64,000 bases of DNA from Welwitschia mirabilis (Eukaryota; Gnetophyta; Gnetopsida; Welwitschiales). The translations under genes were made by a program, and so were the position numbers. The DNA lies in NCBI GenBank assembly GCA_051453625.1, contig JBOZIK010000001.1, positions 185,079,320-185,143,319 of the forward strand. The letters run 5' to 3'. Position 1 is the stretch's first letter; every line of letters starts with the position of its first letter. Below, piece after piece: positions 47,572-59,060 of this stretch. Under the pieces are notes generated by a model, which worked only from the letters and a program-made list of their open reading frames with translations, was not told the DNA's origin and did not search any database.

Positions 47572-49110
47572 TATTACATTATGTTTTACTAATTGATATC
47601 AAACTAATGTTTTCTATATAGTAAATTTTGTGTACTTATGTAAAATATGTTAATTACTTATAGTTCAAAAGATAAAACCAAAACCGTTGAATTCTGAGTA
47701 CTAAAAACTTATCAATTTTTTTACCCTTTTAAGGGGTCGACCAAACTTTTAAGGGGTTGATCACACCTAAAGGAGATAGATAAAATGAACTACATCCAAA
47801 GGGGTTAACTAGATTTTTGAAGGGGGTCAACTAGACCTATAACCTGAAGAATCAACATCCCTTAACAAAATGGTAAGGGGTCGACTAAATCCTTATAGGA
47901 TTGACCAGATTTAAGAACCTAATAAATAGTATCCTTAGATTAATGATAAGCGATTGATCAGACCTATGATGGGGTAGATCAAATCTATGAACTAAGGAAT
48001 AATACTCTCAAACTAAATGTCAAGTGATCAACTAGACCTATGATGGAATCAACTAGACTTGAGCACTGTGTAGCTGATACTCCTAAGTCGATCATTATGA
48101 GGTCAATTAGATACCTGAAGGGGTCGACTAGACCTAATGCTAGAAAGTGAAAAGAATTTTATAAGGATAAGCAAATGACTAGATTTTATTCTAGGTAATA
48201 AAACTAGGATCTAATGGACCCAGATGGGATTAACTAGATATGAAGCCATAAGAAATTAGGGCAACTAAAGTTTTTATTCAGGTGACCTGTGTAAGACATA
48301 ACACCAAATGAGGTCGACCAGACTTTTGAGGGGTTAACCAGATGGAATGGAACTAAACTTTTTCTAGTCATTATGTATCCATTATGTAGTTATTGGGTAC
48401 TTATTTTATAGCTATTTATAGTTATTGAAAGTGCATTATGTAATAAACTCTAGAAGCCTTCCAATATAGGTAGCCAAGAGATAGATGACTGTAGAATCCT
48501 TTTGAATCATTTTCAACTATGTTAGTCTTTTGGATCTAAGGAACAGGAACTGTAATCTTATGATATTCACTATTGTATCTTGGCATCTATACTTCTGACT
48601 AAGGAAGACCTACCATCTATATCATCTCTAGATTCAATATTAGATATTGTGCTTCATCCATTTTACATCTATAGAAGAAGAGCTTCATTAAATTCATTGC
48701 ATCAAGAATGAATGATATCTAGGAATATTTGGCATTATTACATTACTACTTTATATCATAAAAGGTTGAGACTAAGCATTGAAAAGTCTATTTGTAAAGG
48801 TTAAAAGTAAACCTAAAATGTTTAGTGGAGTAACGAAGATCTAGATTTAGCTTAAGAATAAGCTAATCATTGAGAGTGAAGTAGGAGATCTTCTAAACCA
48901 CTATAAATCCTATGTGCTTCTCTTTGATACTCTTGTGCTTTTAGTTATTATTTATTTACTTCTATTCATTTCCCTTTTAATACACATTCTTGGATTAGCT
49001 AATTAGTATGTGCAAGTTTTTTTTTTAATATTGGATTCATTTAGAACATAATATTGCATTTTTTTTTAAGAACCTATTTACTCCCTTCTCTAAGGTTCTT
49101 GATCCTTTCA
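47572..49110 (+). repeat. 5' LTR of copia C
   Basis: Starts TATTACATTATG (the right LTR has TGTTATATTATG) and ends GATCCTTTCA just before the primer site. Matches 53664-55183. The TATA position reads TATAGGTAG at 48465 against TATAAATAG in the right LTR, so the promoter looks damaged here. Confidence 0.9.
47731..48344 (+). repeat. Array of degenerate GGGGTCGACYAGACC motifs in the LTR
   Basis: At least 15 copies of a GGGGTCGACC/GGGGTTAACCAGAT-like phrase spaced roughly 25-70 bp. The core GTCGAC and GTTAAC variants are palindromic. The same array is in the right LTR (53825-54410) and, in reverse, in the LTRs of B (25190-25530, 33880-34340) and D (60450-60820). Confidence 0.75.
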
Positions 49111-49111
49111 A

Positions 49112-49124
49112 TTGGTATCACAGC
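49112..49124 (+). other. Primer binding site of copia C, tRNA-iMet type
   Basis: TTGGTATCACAGC, one base after the LTR, one change from TTGGTATCAGAGC. Confidence 0.85.
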
Positions 49125-49673
49125 AAGTTAATTATTATCTTAGATCTTAATCAATCTAGACTTTAGAATCCTACAATAAGTATTTACTTGAATGATTTTT
49201 CAAATACGTTCCACCTAGACACCTGTACTTTTATTTGTATATTTTGGATATCATATGGATATATTTTCAAACAGATTGCAACCAGTGAAAATACACAGGA
49301 GTCAAGTGAAAGTGTCAAAAGAAATGATCAAATATCTTATTTAAAAAAAAGACATTCCTTTATGGAATTTATGTCTCCCTTATAAAATGTGCCTAATAGA
49401 TCATGATGACCTTGATGTGATCAATGAAGAACAGGATGAACTGGAAGATACCTATCAAGAGATATACCAAGAATGTGAAAATATAGCTAAAAAGATAAAT
49501 GATTTAAACAAGAGTATAAAATCTCTCATCAAGGAAAAGGAGGAAATGAAATCAAGTTTTAAAAGAATTAAATTATAAAACTCTGTTCTCATTCTACAGG
49601 TAAAATAATTATCTTATTTTGTTAATAAATTTTTAGATGGATTTACCAAATTAGAACAGATGCTTGAAGTTCA
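49125..49673 (+). pseudogene. gag: Copia C gag, short remnant
   Basis: Only about 550 bp lie between the primer site and the 49674 gap, far less than a full gag. Open stretches at 49188-49385 and 49387-49578 encode a hydrophilic, then acidic and Lys/Glu-rich helical sequence ('DELEDTYQEIYQECENI'), likely coiled coil, which fits the linker after the zinc knuckle in SIRE gag. The capsid and knuckle parts are missing, so a large deletion is inferred. Confidence 0.55.
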
Positions 49674-49808
49674 NNNNNNNNNNNNNNNNNNNNNNNNNNN
49701 NNNNNNNNNNNNNNNNNNNNNNNNNNNNNNNNNNNNNNNNNNNNNNNNNNNNNNNNNNNNNNNNNNNNNNNNNNNNNNNNNNNNNNNNNNNNNNNNNNNN
49801 NNNNNNNN
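49674..49808. other. Assembly gap, 135 N
   Basis: Unsequenced, between the gag remnant and the protease of copia C. Confidence 0.95.
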
Positions 49809-50470
49809 ACTCATGTGCAGTGCTAAAAAATTAATGTTATTTTTAAACTCAGTTAGTACCTTTCTATTTAAATTTATTTCTAAAGGAGCTATACCACACA
49901 AGTCTAAAAAGAGTAAATGTGTAACAGCTAATGATCTTAAAAGTCTTTTAATTCAGACATCTTTCAAGGTTTGAAATAGCACAAACTAGTATTTAGATAG
50001 TGGGTGTTCAAGGCATATGACAAGAGATAAATCTAGATTCAAGCAACTAAGCAACTTTGATAGAGGAGAGATGACTTTTGAGGACAATGGGAGAGCAAAA
50101 ATAGAAGGCATTGGAAGCATTAGTAGAGGTAACCTTCCTAGAATTAATGAAGTTTTATATGTAAATGGTTTAAAGCATAATTTATTGAGTATCAGCCAAA
50201 TTTTTAACAAAGTTTATAAAGTAGTTTTTGATAAATCAAAATGTAAAATTTTACATGAAAAATCAAATGATGTAATTCTTAGAACAAGTAGAATAGATAA
50301 CATATATAGCATACATCAATTATTTTCTCTATGTTATTTTTCAAATATTCCTTAAGAGGAGCTATGGCATAAATGATTAGGTTATGTTAATTATGATTAG
50401 TTGAAAATGATTATTTATAAAGATATTGTGAAAGGTATTCCTAAGATAAATATATAAAAATAAGGCTTAT
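49809..50470 (+). pseudogene. pro: Copia C protease and pre-integrase remnant
   Basis: The protease active site is readable: 'YLDSGCSRHMTRD' from 49990, with D-S-G intact but preceded by TAG where Trp (TGG) is usual. The open frame from 50017 (112 codons) reads 'GIGSISRGNLPRINEVLYV', 'KHNLLSISQI' and 'DKSKCKILHEKSNDVI'. The pre-integrase block 'ELWHKxLGYVNYD' follows at 50359-50400, then 'GLCDAC' near 50465 (one Cys of the zinc block lost to a stop beyond). It would process the polyprotein. Confidence 0.9.
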
Positions 50471-51240
50471 GTGATGCATGTTAAAAGGGAAAATAGATTA
50501 ATACTTCACATAAAATCAAAATCCAAACATCAACATCTATGCTATTAGAGCTTATTCATATGCATCTAAAATGCCCTACTCAAACTTGAAGTCTAGGTGG
50601 AAAATTTTATTTTCTCATCATGGTTGATAATTTCTCTAGATATACCTCAGTATCCTTCTTGTTAAATAAATATAAAGCTTACAAATATTGGATTAAGATT
50701 TACAATAAGATTTAAAACAAAAAGGGGTATACCATAAAGAAAATAAAAAGTGATCATGGTGGCAAATTTGAGAATCATTTGTTTAATAAGTATTACATTA
50801 AAGATGGAATTGATCATTAGTTTTTAGCCCTAAAAACACCACAAAAAAATGGTATAGCTAAAAGCAAGCATAGAGTTCTTTAAGAAATCACACAAACTGT
50901 GCTAAATGATAAAGAGATTCCTAAATCCTTTTGGGCTGAGGCAGTTAGCACAGAATGCTACATTATTAACAGATTATATCTTAGACTTGTTATGGAAAGG
51001 AAGACAACCTAATTTGTCATATTTTAAATTTTTTAGAAGTAAATGCTATGTGCTAAAATATAGAGAACATTTGAGAAAATTTGAGTCTAAGGCAAATAAA
51101 GCTATTTTCTTGGGTTACTCAACTAGAAGTAGAGTCTATCATATTTTCCACAAAAGAAGCTTAATGATAGAAGAGTCAATAAATGTATAAATTGATGAGA
51201 TCGACACAAGACCAAACTACATAGATGAAGAAGAAGTTAT
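50471..51240 (+). pseudogene. pol: Copia C integrase remnant
   Basis: Core blocks: 'LLELIHMHLKCP' near 50540-50575 (family H-x-D-L-F-G-P; Asp to His), 'VDNFSRYTSVSFLLNKYKA' near 50625-50680, 'IKSDHGGKFENHLFNKYY' near 50745-50795 with the second Asp intact, and 'NGIAKSKHRVL' near 50850-50880 where the catalytic Glu of N-G-[VI]-x-E-R is Lys. The end is open at 50906-51190 ('NLSYFKFFRSKCYVLK', 'KAIFLGYSTRSRVYHIF'), one frame shifted. Two of three D-D-E residues are gone. Confidence 0.9.
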
Positions 51241-52470
51241 ATCTACATTTATTCCCATAACCAATGAAGGTTTTACTAAAGGTAATGAAGTTCCAGTAAA
51301 GGAAGGCATATTGAAAAAGCACAAACTACTTAAAGATCATCCTTTAGAATCTATTATTAGAGAAGTTAACTCAAAAGTAAAGATAAGAGGATCTACAAAA
51401 ACTTTATGTTCTCACATTTGTTATGTTTTAAAGATAGAATCTTAAAAATTTGAAGAAGCAAAAATTCATGAGGAATGGATAATAATAATGCAAGATGAGT
51501 TATAATAGTTAAAAAAATGATGTTTAAAAGCTAATAGAGAGGTCAAAAGATAAAAATATCTTGGAACTAAATAGATTTTTAAAAATAAATGTGATAAATA
51601 AAACAATGCCATTAAAAACAAGGCAAGATTAGTAGCACAAGGCTACAATCAAATAGAGGGCATTAATGTAGAAGATACCTTTGCTCTAGTTGTAAGGCTA
51701 GATAGCATTAGAATGTTTTTGTCTTTTTCAGCTTTCAAAAATTTCAAAGTTTATTAAATGGATGTAAAGAGTGGTTTTCTAAATGATATGTTAATTGAAG
51801 AAGTCTATGTAGAATAACCACAAGATTTTATTGATCCTCATAAAAGTAACCATGTATATAGACTTAAGAAAGCCCTGTATGATTTGAAACAAGCTCCAAG
51901 ATCTTGGTATGAGAAATTAGCTACCTTTTTAAATGAAAATGGATATAGTTAAGGAACTATAGACAAAACCTTATTTATAAAGGACTTGAAAAAGAATTTC
52001 ATTATTATACAGATTTATGTAGATGATATTATCTTTAGTGATACATATGAAAAGCTATCAAAAGAATTCATAAATATTATAATAAATCAATTTCCAATGA
52101 GTATGCTTATTGAAGTAAAGATGTTTCTTAGACTTCAGATTGAGTAATCTAAATATGGGATATTTATTTCTCAATCCAAATACATAAGAGACTTAATCAA
52201 ATGCTTTGGATTAGAAAATACAAAAACAACTAACACTTATATTTCTACATTATGTAAAGTAATTCTAGATTAAAATGGCAAACCAATGGATTAAAAAATT
52301 TACAAAATTATAATTGGTAGTTTATTATATTTAATCACAAGTAGACTGGATATTATGTTTAGTATTGAAGTTTGTGCAAGGTATTAATCCCAACCAAAAG
52401 AATCACATCTTTAAGCAGTGAAAAAAATAACTAGGTATGTAAAGGCACATGTCATTATGGCTTATGGTAT
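51241..52470 (+). pseudogene. pol: Copia C reverse transcriptase remnant
   Basis: Well-preserved blocks with scattered stops: 'NKARLVAQGYNQIEGI' near 51618-51665, 'DTFALVVRLDSIRMFLSF' near 51677-51730, 'MDVKSGFLNDMLIEEVYVE' near 51760-51815, 'YRLKKALYDLKQAPRSWYEKL' in parts near 51858-51920, and 'IYVDDIIFSD' with Y-V-D-D intact at 52016-52027. Then 'GIFISQSKYIRDLIK' near 52158-52202 and 'GSLLYLITSRLDIMFSIEVCARY' in parts near 52317-52385. It is among the least decayed pol regions here, but still non-functional. Confidence 0.92.
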
Positions 52471-52965
52471 CCCACTGAGACATCTTTCGAACTTGCAGTC
52501 TTTAGTGATGTGAATTGGGCTACCTGCAAAGATGACAGAAAGATCACAAGTAGAAATTACTTTCTATTAGGTTCATGTTTAGTAGGATGTGCAAGTAAGA
52601 AACAAAACTATATTTCTCTCTCTACTACAAAAGTATAATATATTATAGTAGTTAGTTGTTGTACTCATCTTTTGTGGATGAAAGAAATGTTATAGAATTT
52701 TAGTATTAATTTTAAGCAAGTCCCTATTTTCTGTGATAACACTAGTGCTATGAATATATCGAAAAATCCTTTTTAATGCTCAAGAATGAAGCATATTGAG
52801 CTAAGACATCATTTCCTATGATACCAAGTTAAAGAAAGATACATGTCTATGAACTTTATGACTTTATACTAACAACTAGTAGATATCTTTGCTAAACCTC
52901 TAAATTTCAATACTTTTCTTCATCTTAGTAATGAATTGGGGACTATCTCATCATTTTATGGCTAA
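52471..52965 (+). pseudogene. pol: Copia C RNase H remnant
   Basis: Blocks: 'VFSDVNWATCKDDRKITSRNYF' in two parts near 52500-52563, 'SKKQNYISLSTTKV' near 52595-52635, 'CCTHLLWMKEML' near 52657-52692, 'IFCDNTSAMNISKNP' near 52727-52770 and 'KHIELRHHFL' near 52790-52818. 'VDIFAKPL' near 52882-52905 and 'GTISSFYG' near 52945 end pol. Confidence 0.92.
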
Positions 52966-53650
52966 CTGTAGGATGATTAATCGGATCTTTGATTCAACCA
53001 ATTAGATAAGATCAGTTAACAGATTTAAAAAGTCGATTGATCGAACCCTCCAAGTTATATAATTATCCCAATGAAACCTGACAGTGTAGAATGGAAATTT
53101 TTTTCTATAATCCTTACTTTCATATATTTATTTGATTTCTCTAATTTTGTTTTATCTATAAAATTTTATTCTATCCTTTGTCATTGATTTTAAAAAGGAG
53201 AGAATTAATTATTTATTTTATTGAATGTTTTCTTATGCTTATGAAATCCACATGTACTTTTCTATTACGTACTAAATTATTTTCAATTGATATCTCAAAC
53301 CTCTTTATGCTTATGTAAATCATATATGCTTAACATGCTTCTCTATTAGTATCATATGTGATTAACTTTAAAAGATTAAAGTCTTTTAATGTTGAAAATA
53401 AATTCTAATATGTGATATATGATTAAATTGTTAAATGACTTACATGATCATATTATGCTTTTCATAAAGTTATGTCCTTAACATTTTAAATGTGCATATT
53501 AAATTTATTTCATTTCAAGTAAGAAATTTGATTTTTCAAAATGTCAGCGCTTATTGCAAAAGGAGTATTATTTGTAATAGACATTTTATAATGGGGAGCT
53601 TTTTTAAGTCCTAATTTTTTTCACAACTAATTGTTGTTTGCCATCAAGAT
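52966..53650 (+). other. Copia C 3' untranslated region
   Basis: Contains GTCGATTGATCGAACC-like motif copies at 52977-53065, then A+T-rich sequence to the polypurine tract. No extra ORF, unlike copy B. Confidence 0.6.
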
Positions 53651-53651
53651 C

Positions 53652-53662
53652 AAAGGGGGAGA
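53652..53662 (+). other. Polypurine tract of copia C
   Basis: AAAGGGGGAGA directly upstream of the right LTR start TGTTATATTATG. Confidence 0.88.
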
Positions 53663-53663
53663 T

Positions 53664-55183
53664 TGTTATATTATGTTTTACCAATTAATGTCAAACTAAT
53701 TTTTTCTGTATAGCAAATTTTGTGTGTCTTGTGTAGAAGATGTTAATTACTTATAGGTCAAAAGATAAAATCAAAACCATTAACTTCTAAGCACTAGAAA
53801 CTTGTTAGTTCTTATACCCTCTTAAAGGGTCAACAAGACTTTCAAGGGATTGATCACTCCTGAAGAAAATAGATAAAAAAATACATCCAGAGGGGTCAAT
53901 TAGATTTCTGATGGAGTTAATCAAACCTGTAACCTCAAGAATCAGTATCCTAGAGCAAAATGACAAAGGGGCGACTAGATCCTTATGGGGTCAACTAGAT
54001 TTGAGAACCTAATAAATAATATCCCTTAACTGAATGACAAGGGATTGATCAGACCTATGATGTGAGTAATGGAATCTGTGAACCAAGGAATAGCACTCCT
54101 GAACTAAATGTCAAGGAATTATCTGAACCTATAATGGGGTTCATCAAATCTAAGAACTGTGCAGCTGATACTCCTAAGTTGATTATGATGGGTTCAACCA
54201 GATACCTGATGGGATTAACCGGACCTGATGCTAGAAACTAGAAAGACTTTTATTAGGACAAGAGGAAAATAGGATTTTATTATAGGTGATAGAACTAGGA
54301 TTAATTAGACCTGGATGGGGTTGACTGGACATGAAGTCATAAGAAATTGAAGCAATCAAAATTTTCATTCGGTTGAATGGTATCAACTAGACTTTTGAGA
54401 GGTCGACAAAATAAAATGGAACTAAAATTTTTTTAGTTATTATGTATCTATTATGTAGTCATTAGGTAGATGTTTTCTGATCATTTATAGCCATTGGAAG
54501 TGCATTTCAAATGTAATAAACCCTAAAGGCCTTCTACTATAAATAGCCAAGAGATAGATGACTATAGAATCCTTTTTAAATCATTTTCAATTGTGTTAAT
54601 CTGTTGGATCTAAAGAATGAGCACTATAATCTTGTGGTATTTACTATTATATCTTAGCATCAATACTTTTGACTAAGAAAGATCTACCATTTATCTCATC
54701 TCTACATTCAAGATCAGATCTTGTGCTTCATCCATTTTACAGCTATAGGAGAAGAGCTCCATCAAGTTTACTACATTAAGAACGAGTGATATCCATGCAT
54801 ATTTGACATCATTACATCACTACTTTGTATTGTGAAAGGTTCAGACTAAGCTTTGAAAAGTTTGTTTGTAAAGGTTACAAGTGAACCTGAAATATCTAAT
54901 GGAGTAATAAAGATCTAGATCTAGCTTGGGGATAAGCTGATTGTCAAGAGTGGAGTAGGGGTTTTCTCAAACCATTATAAATCTTGTGTGATTCTCTTTG
55001 ATACTCTTGTGCTTTTAGTTATTATTTCTTTACTCCTATCGATTTTCCTTTTTATACATGTTTTTAGATTAGCTAATTAATGTGTACAAGTTTTATTTAA
55101 TATTAGATTCATTTAGAACATTGTGTTGTATTTTTTAAGAACCTATTCACACCCCCCTTCTTTTAGGGTTCTTGATCCTTTTA
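53664..55183 (+). repeat. 3' LTR of copia C
   Basis: Starts TGTTATATTATG and ends GATCCTTTTA (CA to TA). Matches the left LTR with scattered, mostly transition differences. TATAAATAG at 54538-54546; motif array at 53825-54410. Confidence 0.92.
54538..54546 (+). promoter_or_regulatory. TATA box of the copia C 3' LTR
   Basis: TATAAATAG, with the same box on - in copia D at 60324-60332. Conserved between two independent insertions, so probably the family core promoter. Confidence 0.55.
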
Positions 55184-55184
55184 C

Positions 55185-55189
55185 CTATA
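55185..55189 (+). other. Target-site duplication of the solo LTR, left
   Basis: CTATA immediately before the solo LTR; repeated at 58811-58815. It overlaps the CCTAT duplication of copia C (55184-55188) by four bases. Confidence 0.8.
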
Positions 55190-56045
55190 TATCATATCTC
55201 ACATTTTATAAATCTTATTTACTTAAATAATAAGTATATTAAACTTTCTGTCAAATGAATCATTATTTTTATTTAAGTTCCTTATCAAATAAGATGTCAT
55301 TTTAAAATTAAACTTAGTTTATAATCTTTATAATTTACCATGAAAGTGTTAAAAATTACGTTAAAAGATTTTATGAGAAAATATATCCAAACATTTAAAA
55401 TTACATAATTCCATTATGAGAAATTAAAATCACATAATAAAAATAATAAATTGGAAGTTTCAAGAGGACATAATAATATATTTTACATCTTATTTACTCA
55501 TTTATATTCATGGTAAATGTGATAAATGTACTATACTATGAATAAATATTTTCTTTCTTGTATTATGTAATTGATAGAGTTTATGCATTTTGAAATAAAT
55601 GAGCATTTGAATAAGTACATGTACTTTTACTTAGAACCAAGAATGATAAATGAGTAGATTTACTCTACCATGATTTTCATGTTCTTGAGATGTGTAAAGG
55701 AAACTTTGTTCATAGTATACTTATTGCTTTGTTCGTTGGAATTGAAGAGTTTATCTCATTATGCCACATGCCAATTTTGATATTTATGCATTTATTCTTT
55801 TGATACATGTCTTGGATGAATTAAACTTACTTATGATCCTAGCAAGGATTAAAAAGAGCTAGCATAAGAAAATGATAAATGTAATTAAACTTGCTAATTA
55901 AAGTAAGAAGGTTACTCACCCTAGTTAGATGCATGAGTCATAAATATGATATCTTTTTGTACTCTAATGACACTTATTACTCATCCCACTTATTAATGCT
56001 AAATCATATAAACTTATAATCTTTAGCTATGTTCCTTTATTCATC

Positions 56046-56054
56046 TATATATAG
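56046..56054 (+). promoter_or_regulatory. TATA box of the solo Tekay LTR
   Basis: TATATATAG then AGATC, followed by the CT-rich tract. Best preserved of the Tekay LTR copies and the reference for what the 5' LTR of copy A has lost. Confidence 0.55.
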
Positions 56055-56104
56055 AGATCTTTTTCTCTGTTGTAAAAAGAATATACTTCTCTTTTATTTC
56101 TTAT

Positions 56105-56190
56105 AAGTGCATTTCTTCTTTCCTCTCTTTCTTCCTTTCTTCCTTTCTCTCCCCCTCTTTCTCTTTCTCTCTCTTTCATTCTCTTACTTG
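56105..56190 (+). repeat. CT-rich microsatellite-like tract in the solo LTR
   Basis: Mostly CTTT, CTCT and CCTT units downstream of the TATA box. A shorter form exists at 35540-35580 in the 3' LTR of copy A. Probably leader sequence of the element RNA. Confidence 0.7.
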
Positions 56191-58234
56191 TAGGCTTGGA
56201 GTTTAAAACCTTGGAAGCTTGGAGCTAAGAAATTCTTAAGCTTGGATCTTCATCATCTTTAACTACCAAGGTCTTACTAATCTTCCTAAGTAGAATCCTT
56301 ACTCTTATTGTCTATATGATCTCCTTTTTTTCTATTAGAATCATGTGATATTTAATCATAGAATTATTATGGCTTTTATCTAATTATGTTATAAAATATT
56401 TTCCCTTTCCATTTGCACCCATCAAGATGTTATAGTGAGATATAAGGGGTCTCTTATGCTTGATGATGTTGCAATACTAATGGATGATTATGGCCAAGTG
56501 ACTAAGGGGTTCACTATTTTTTTAAAAAACATATTGAATACTCATATCTATTTATTATTATGTTTATCTATTATACATTAGAACCATTTTATTAGGGGTA
56601 AAGTCTGACCCTCAAAATTCTCTTTAGGCTAATACTTTTTCCTGGAAAATCTTAAGGTTCATAGTAAAATGTTTTTTTGAATTGATTTTTTTTTTACAAT
56701 GATTCCTTTTTTATACAATTGATTCATATTTATATAATTAATTAGTTAGTATATCCATTATTTTACTAATCTAAGTTATTACTTAGTTATTTGTAAAAAG
56801 TTTATCATAATTTTTATGGCAAAAATTAAATTTCCAGAATATAGGAAGAGGCTAAAAACATTATATCTTATTAATTAATAGGTATAAATTAGTGAAATTT
56901 TTTCCTGTGAGTCTAGAATTATGTCCTAAACATAAAAATGTAAAAACAATAATTTATTTGATGAGTATTTATTTTTAAAAAATTTATTTGATACAATACG
57001 TTAAAAAGAAATACAAAAAATAGCAAGCAAGTAATTTATGTTTTTGTATCTATCTATCAATATAATTGTAAACTTTAGTATCCTAAGTTGTAGAGAATTG
57101 AATAAGATTTCCAAAACATCTTGAATCATTTAAAAATTAAAAGTATGTTGAAAGTTATGATCACTTTAGTGTTGTGTGATAGGACTATAATTTTAGGAAA
57201 TTTGACAATTTTTAGCCTTAAATCATAAAGTTAGAAATAATACTTTCAAATTTCAAAATAGTTTAAGTTAGACTTTGAGGAAGTTGTTATGTGTCTAGTT
57301 TCTAAGAAACTACTAAATTTTAATTTTTTTCATTATTAATTAATTATTAATTTTTAATTATGATGTCTTCCTAAAGCCTAAAAATGCTATAATTAATGTT
57401 TAAAATTACAAAAAAAAATTAAACAAAATTATATAGTACAGTTAAGTATATAAAATATGTTACTAATAGTATATTTAAGTTAAATTATTTATAAATGGTA
57501 TTCGATTACAGAAATAACTCTTTCACCACCTTTTCCTTAGCTTACTTCGAATGTGTATGCTTATAAGTGTTTTCACTTTAGTAGTTAAATGACATGAGTA
57601 GTCTCTAGCTTATCACTTAATTTTGTTGACTTATAATATAGAAATATGAAATTTTAGATAAATATTTATATCTTAATAATTATGATTGAGCTATACATTC
57701 TTTTGTTTACCTTCTTTACACGAATCCATGAAAATTGTCATACAAGCATGAAAGAGTATTTTTAGAATTGTATAATTTTATATTTTTTAATTATTAAAAG
57801 AAAAAAATATCTTTTTTATTTAGATATAAAAGAAAAGAAAAGAATATTTCCTTTATCTATATTTTTAGTATTATAATCTTAAAAAGGAAATGTTCTTGTA
57901 TGCTTTCTTTCTTTTTCTGGTTGTTTCTATAAAATGAGTCAAGTCATGATTACTATTGTTATAACTAGGTAAATTATTCATTAAATATCCACATAGTTAT
58001 AATTGTTTGCATGTATTTGTATGGTGTATTCATAGATTGGGACTAAGTTAAGTTAATTCTAATAATGTTATCCCCACACTTAAATTTCATTATTAAGATG
58101 GGTTGCATTATATTTTTTTTATAATACCCTTTTGGAAGTGGATTTGATCACCACTCTCCTATCCTACCCATGCTTGAACTTACTTTAACTTAATATCTTA
58201 AGTCCTTAGCATCAATGGATCATGTTACATCATC

Positions 58235-58293
58235 NNNNNNNNNNNNNNNNNNNNNNNNNNNNNNNNNNNNNNNNNNNNNNNNNNNNNNNNNNN
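58235..58293. other. Assembly gap, 59 N
   Basis: Within the solo Tekay LTR. Confidence 0.95.
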
Positions 58294-58815
58294 CTTTCAC
58301 CGATATTAGGGGTATATTAAGGTAAAGTGAAAGTTTATAGAATTGATCTCAATCATCTTTGTATAGTGTAGAATCTAAAATAAAGCCAACTCACATCTGG
58401 AGGATGTCCAAATATCAAGTTGAAATGCCATTCATTAGAGTTGTAATCTCCTCTTATATTATTTAGGTATTGTCATTAAAATTTATTCATGTATGTTGAT
58501 AACAAGTTTATATCTTCTCAACTATTCACAAGATATTTAATATCTGATGAAAGACTAAGAATAAATGGAGGACACAAACTTATGACATTACTATTATTTG
58601 TAAACCAAAATAAACTAGAAATTAATTATAGATAAATATATGATATTAATATGATTTATTTTTCATAGAATATGGAAATTCTAATTAAGAAGTAAGTAGA
58701 ATTTGGTCCTAGGTTTGGCTATGTTTATCAAATGATGATATTAAAAAAGAAAGAAAATTATTTAAAAAATAATAGTACCAAAGTACAGTAAGATAAAAGA
58801 GGGTTTTATACTATA

Positions 58816-59060
58816 ACCTTTTTAACATTACTCAGTTTTGCTTCTACTTTAGAAGGATCTAAAACTCCTACAAACCTTGATGAATTTAACTTAATAAAAG
58901 TTTGAATTAATTTTATGATGTTACTTCCTTAGGTTAATTGATATGATTATTTACTTATGGATTTTAACCTTGATTTAAAATTTGTGATAAGAAATCTATA
59001 AATGTATTTATTAATGCTTCTAGATTGAGGTTAATTAAGGACTGGTTTCCATCAGTAGGT
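58816..59060 (-). pseudogene. gag: Tekay B gag, 5' part
   Basis: Mirror of 20200-20460 in copy A. On - it carries the block equivalent to 'YGDPSKAKA' (near 58835-58870) and the Asn-rich N-terminal part. Gag would continue at 47566 once copia C and the solo LTR are removed. Confidence 0.82.

Larger units (their letters stand above)
47572..55183 (+). mobile_element. SIRE-like Ty1/copia element, copy C
   Basis: LTRs 47572-49110 and 53664-55183 (about 1.52 kb), primer site at 49111, remnants of gag, protease, pre-integrase, integrase, RT and RNase H in copia order on +, and a canonical polypurine tract. Perfect 5-bp target duplication CCTAT. Same family type as copies B and D by primer site, polypurine tract, LTR ends (TGTTA...GATCCTTTCA) and motif arrays, though the LTRs differ in length. 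Most of gag is missing. Several stops in pol. Confidence 0.92.
55190..58810 (+). mobile_element. Tekay solo LTR inserted in Tekay B gag
   Basis: A full-length Tekay LTR on +, from TATCATATCTC (TG to TA) to GGGTTTTATA, with perfect 5-bp CTATA duplications and no internal sequence on either side. Solo LTRs form by recombination between the two LTRs of one element. It sits in opposite orientation to its Tekay B host. Contains a 59-N gap (58235-58293), a CT-rich tract (56105-56190) and an intact-looking TATA box. Confidence 0.92.

Noticed and set aside
47731-48344. CRISPR-like repeat array
   Set aside because: Units are degenerate, spacing is irregular and the array is inside LTRs of a plant retroelement.
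49188-49578. Two adjacent small host genes
   Set aside because: They lie between the copia C primer site and protease and fit gag remnant composition.
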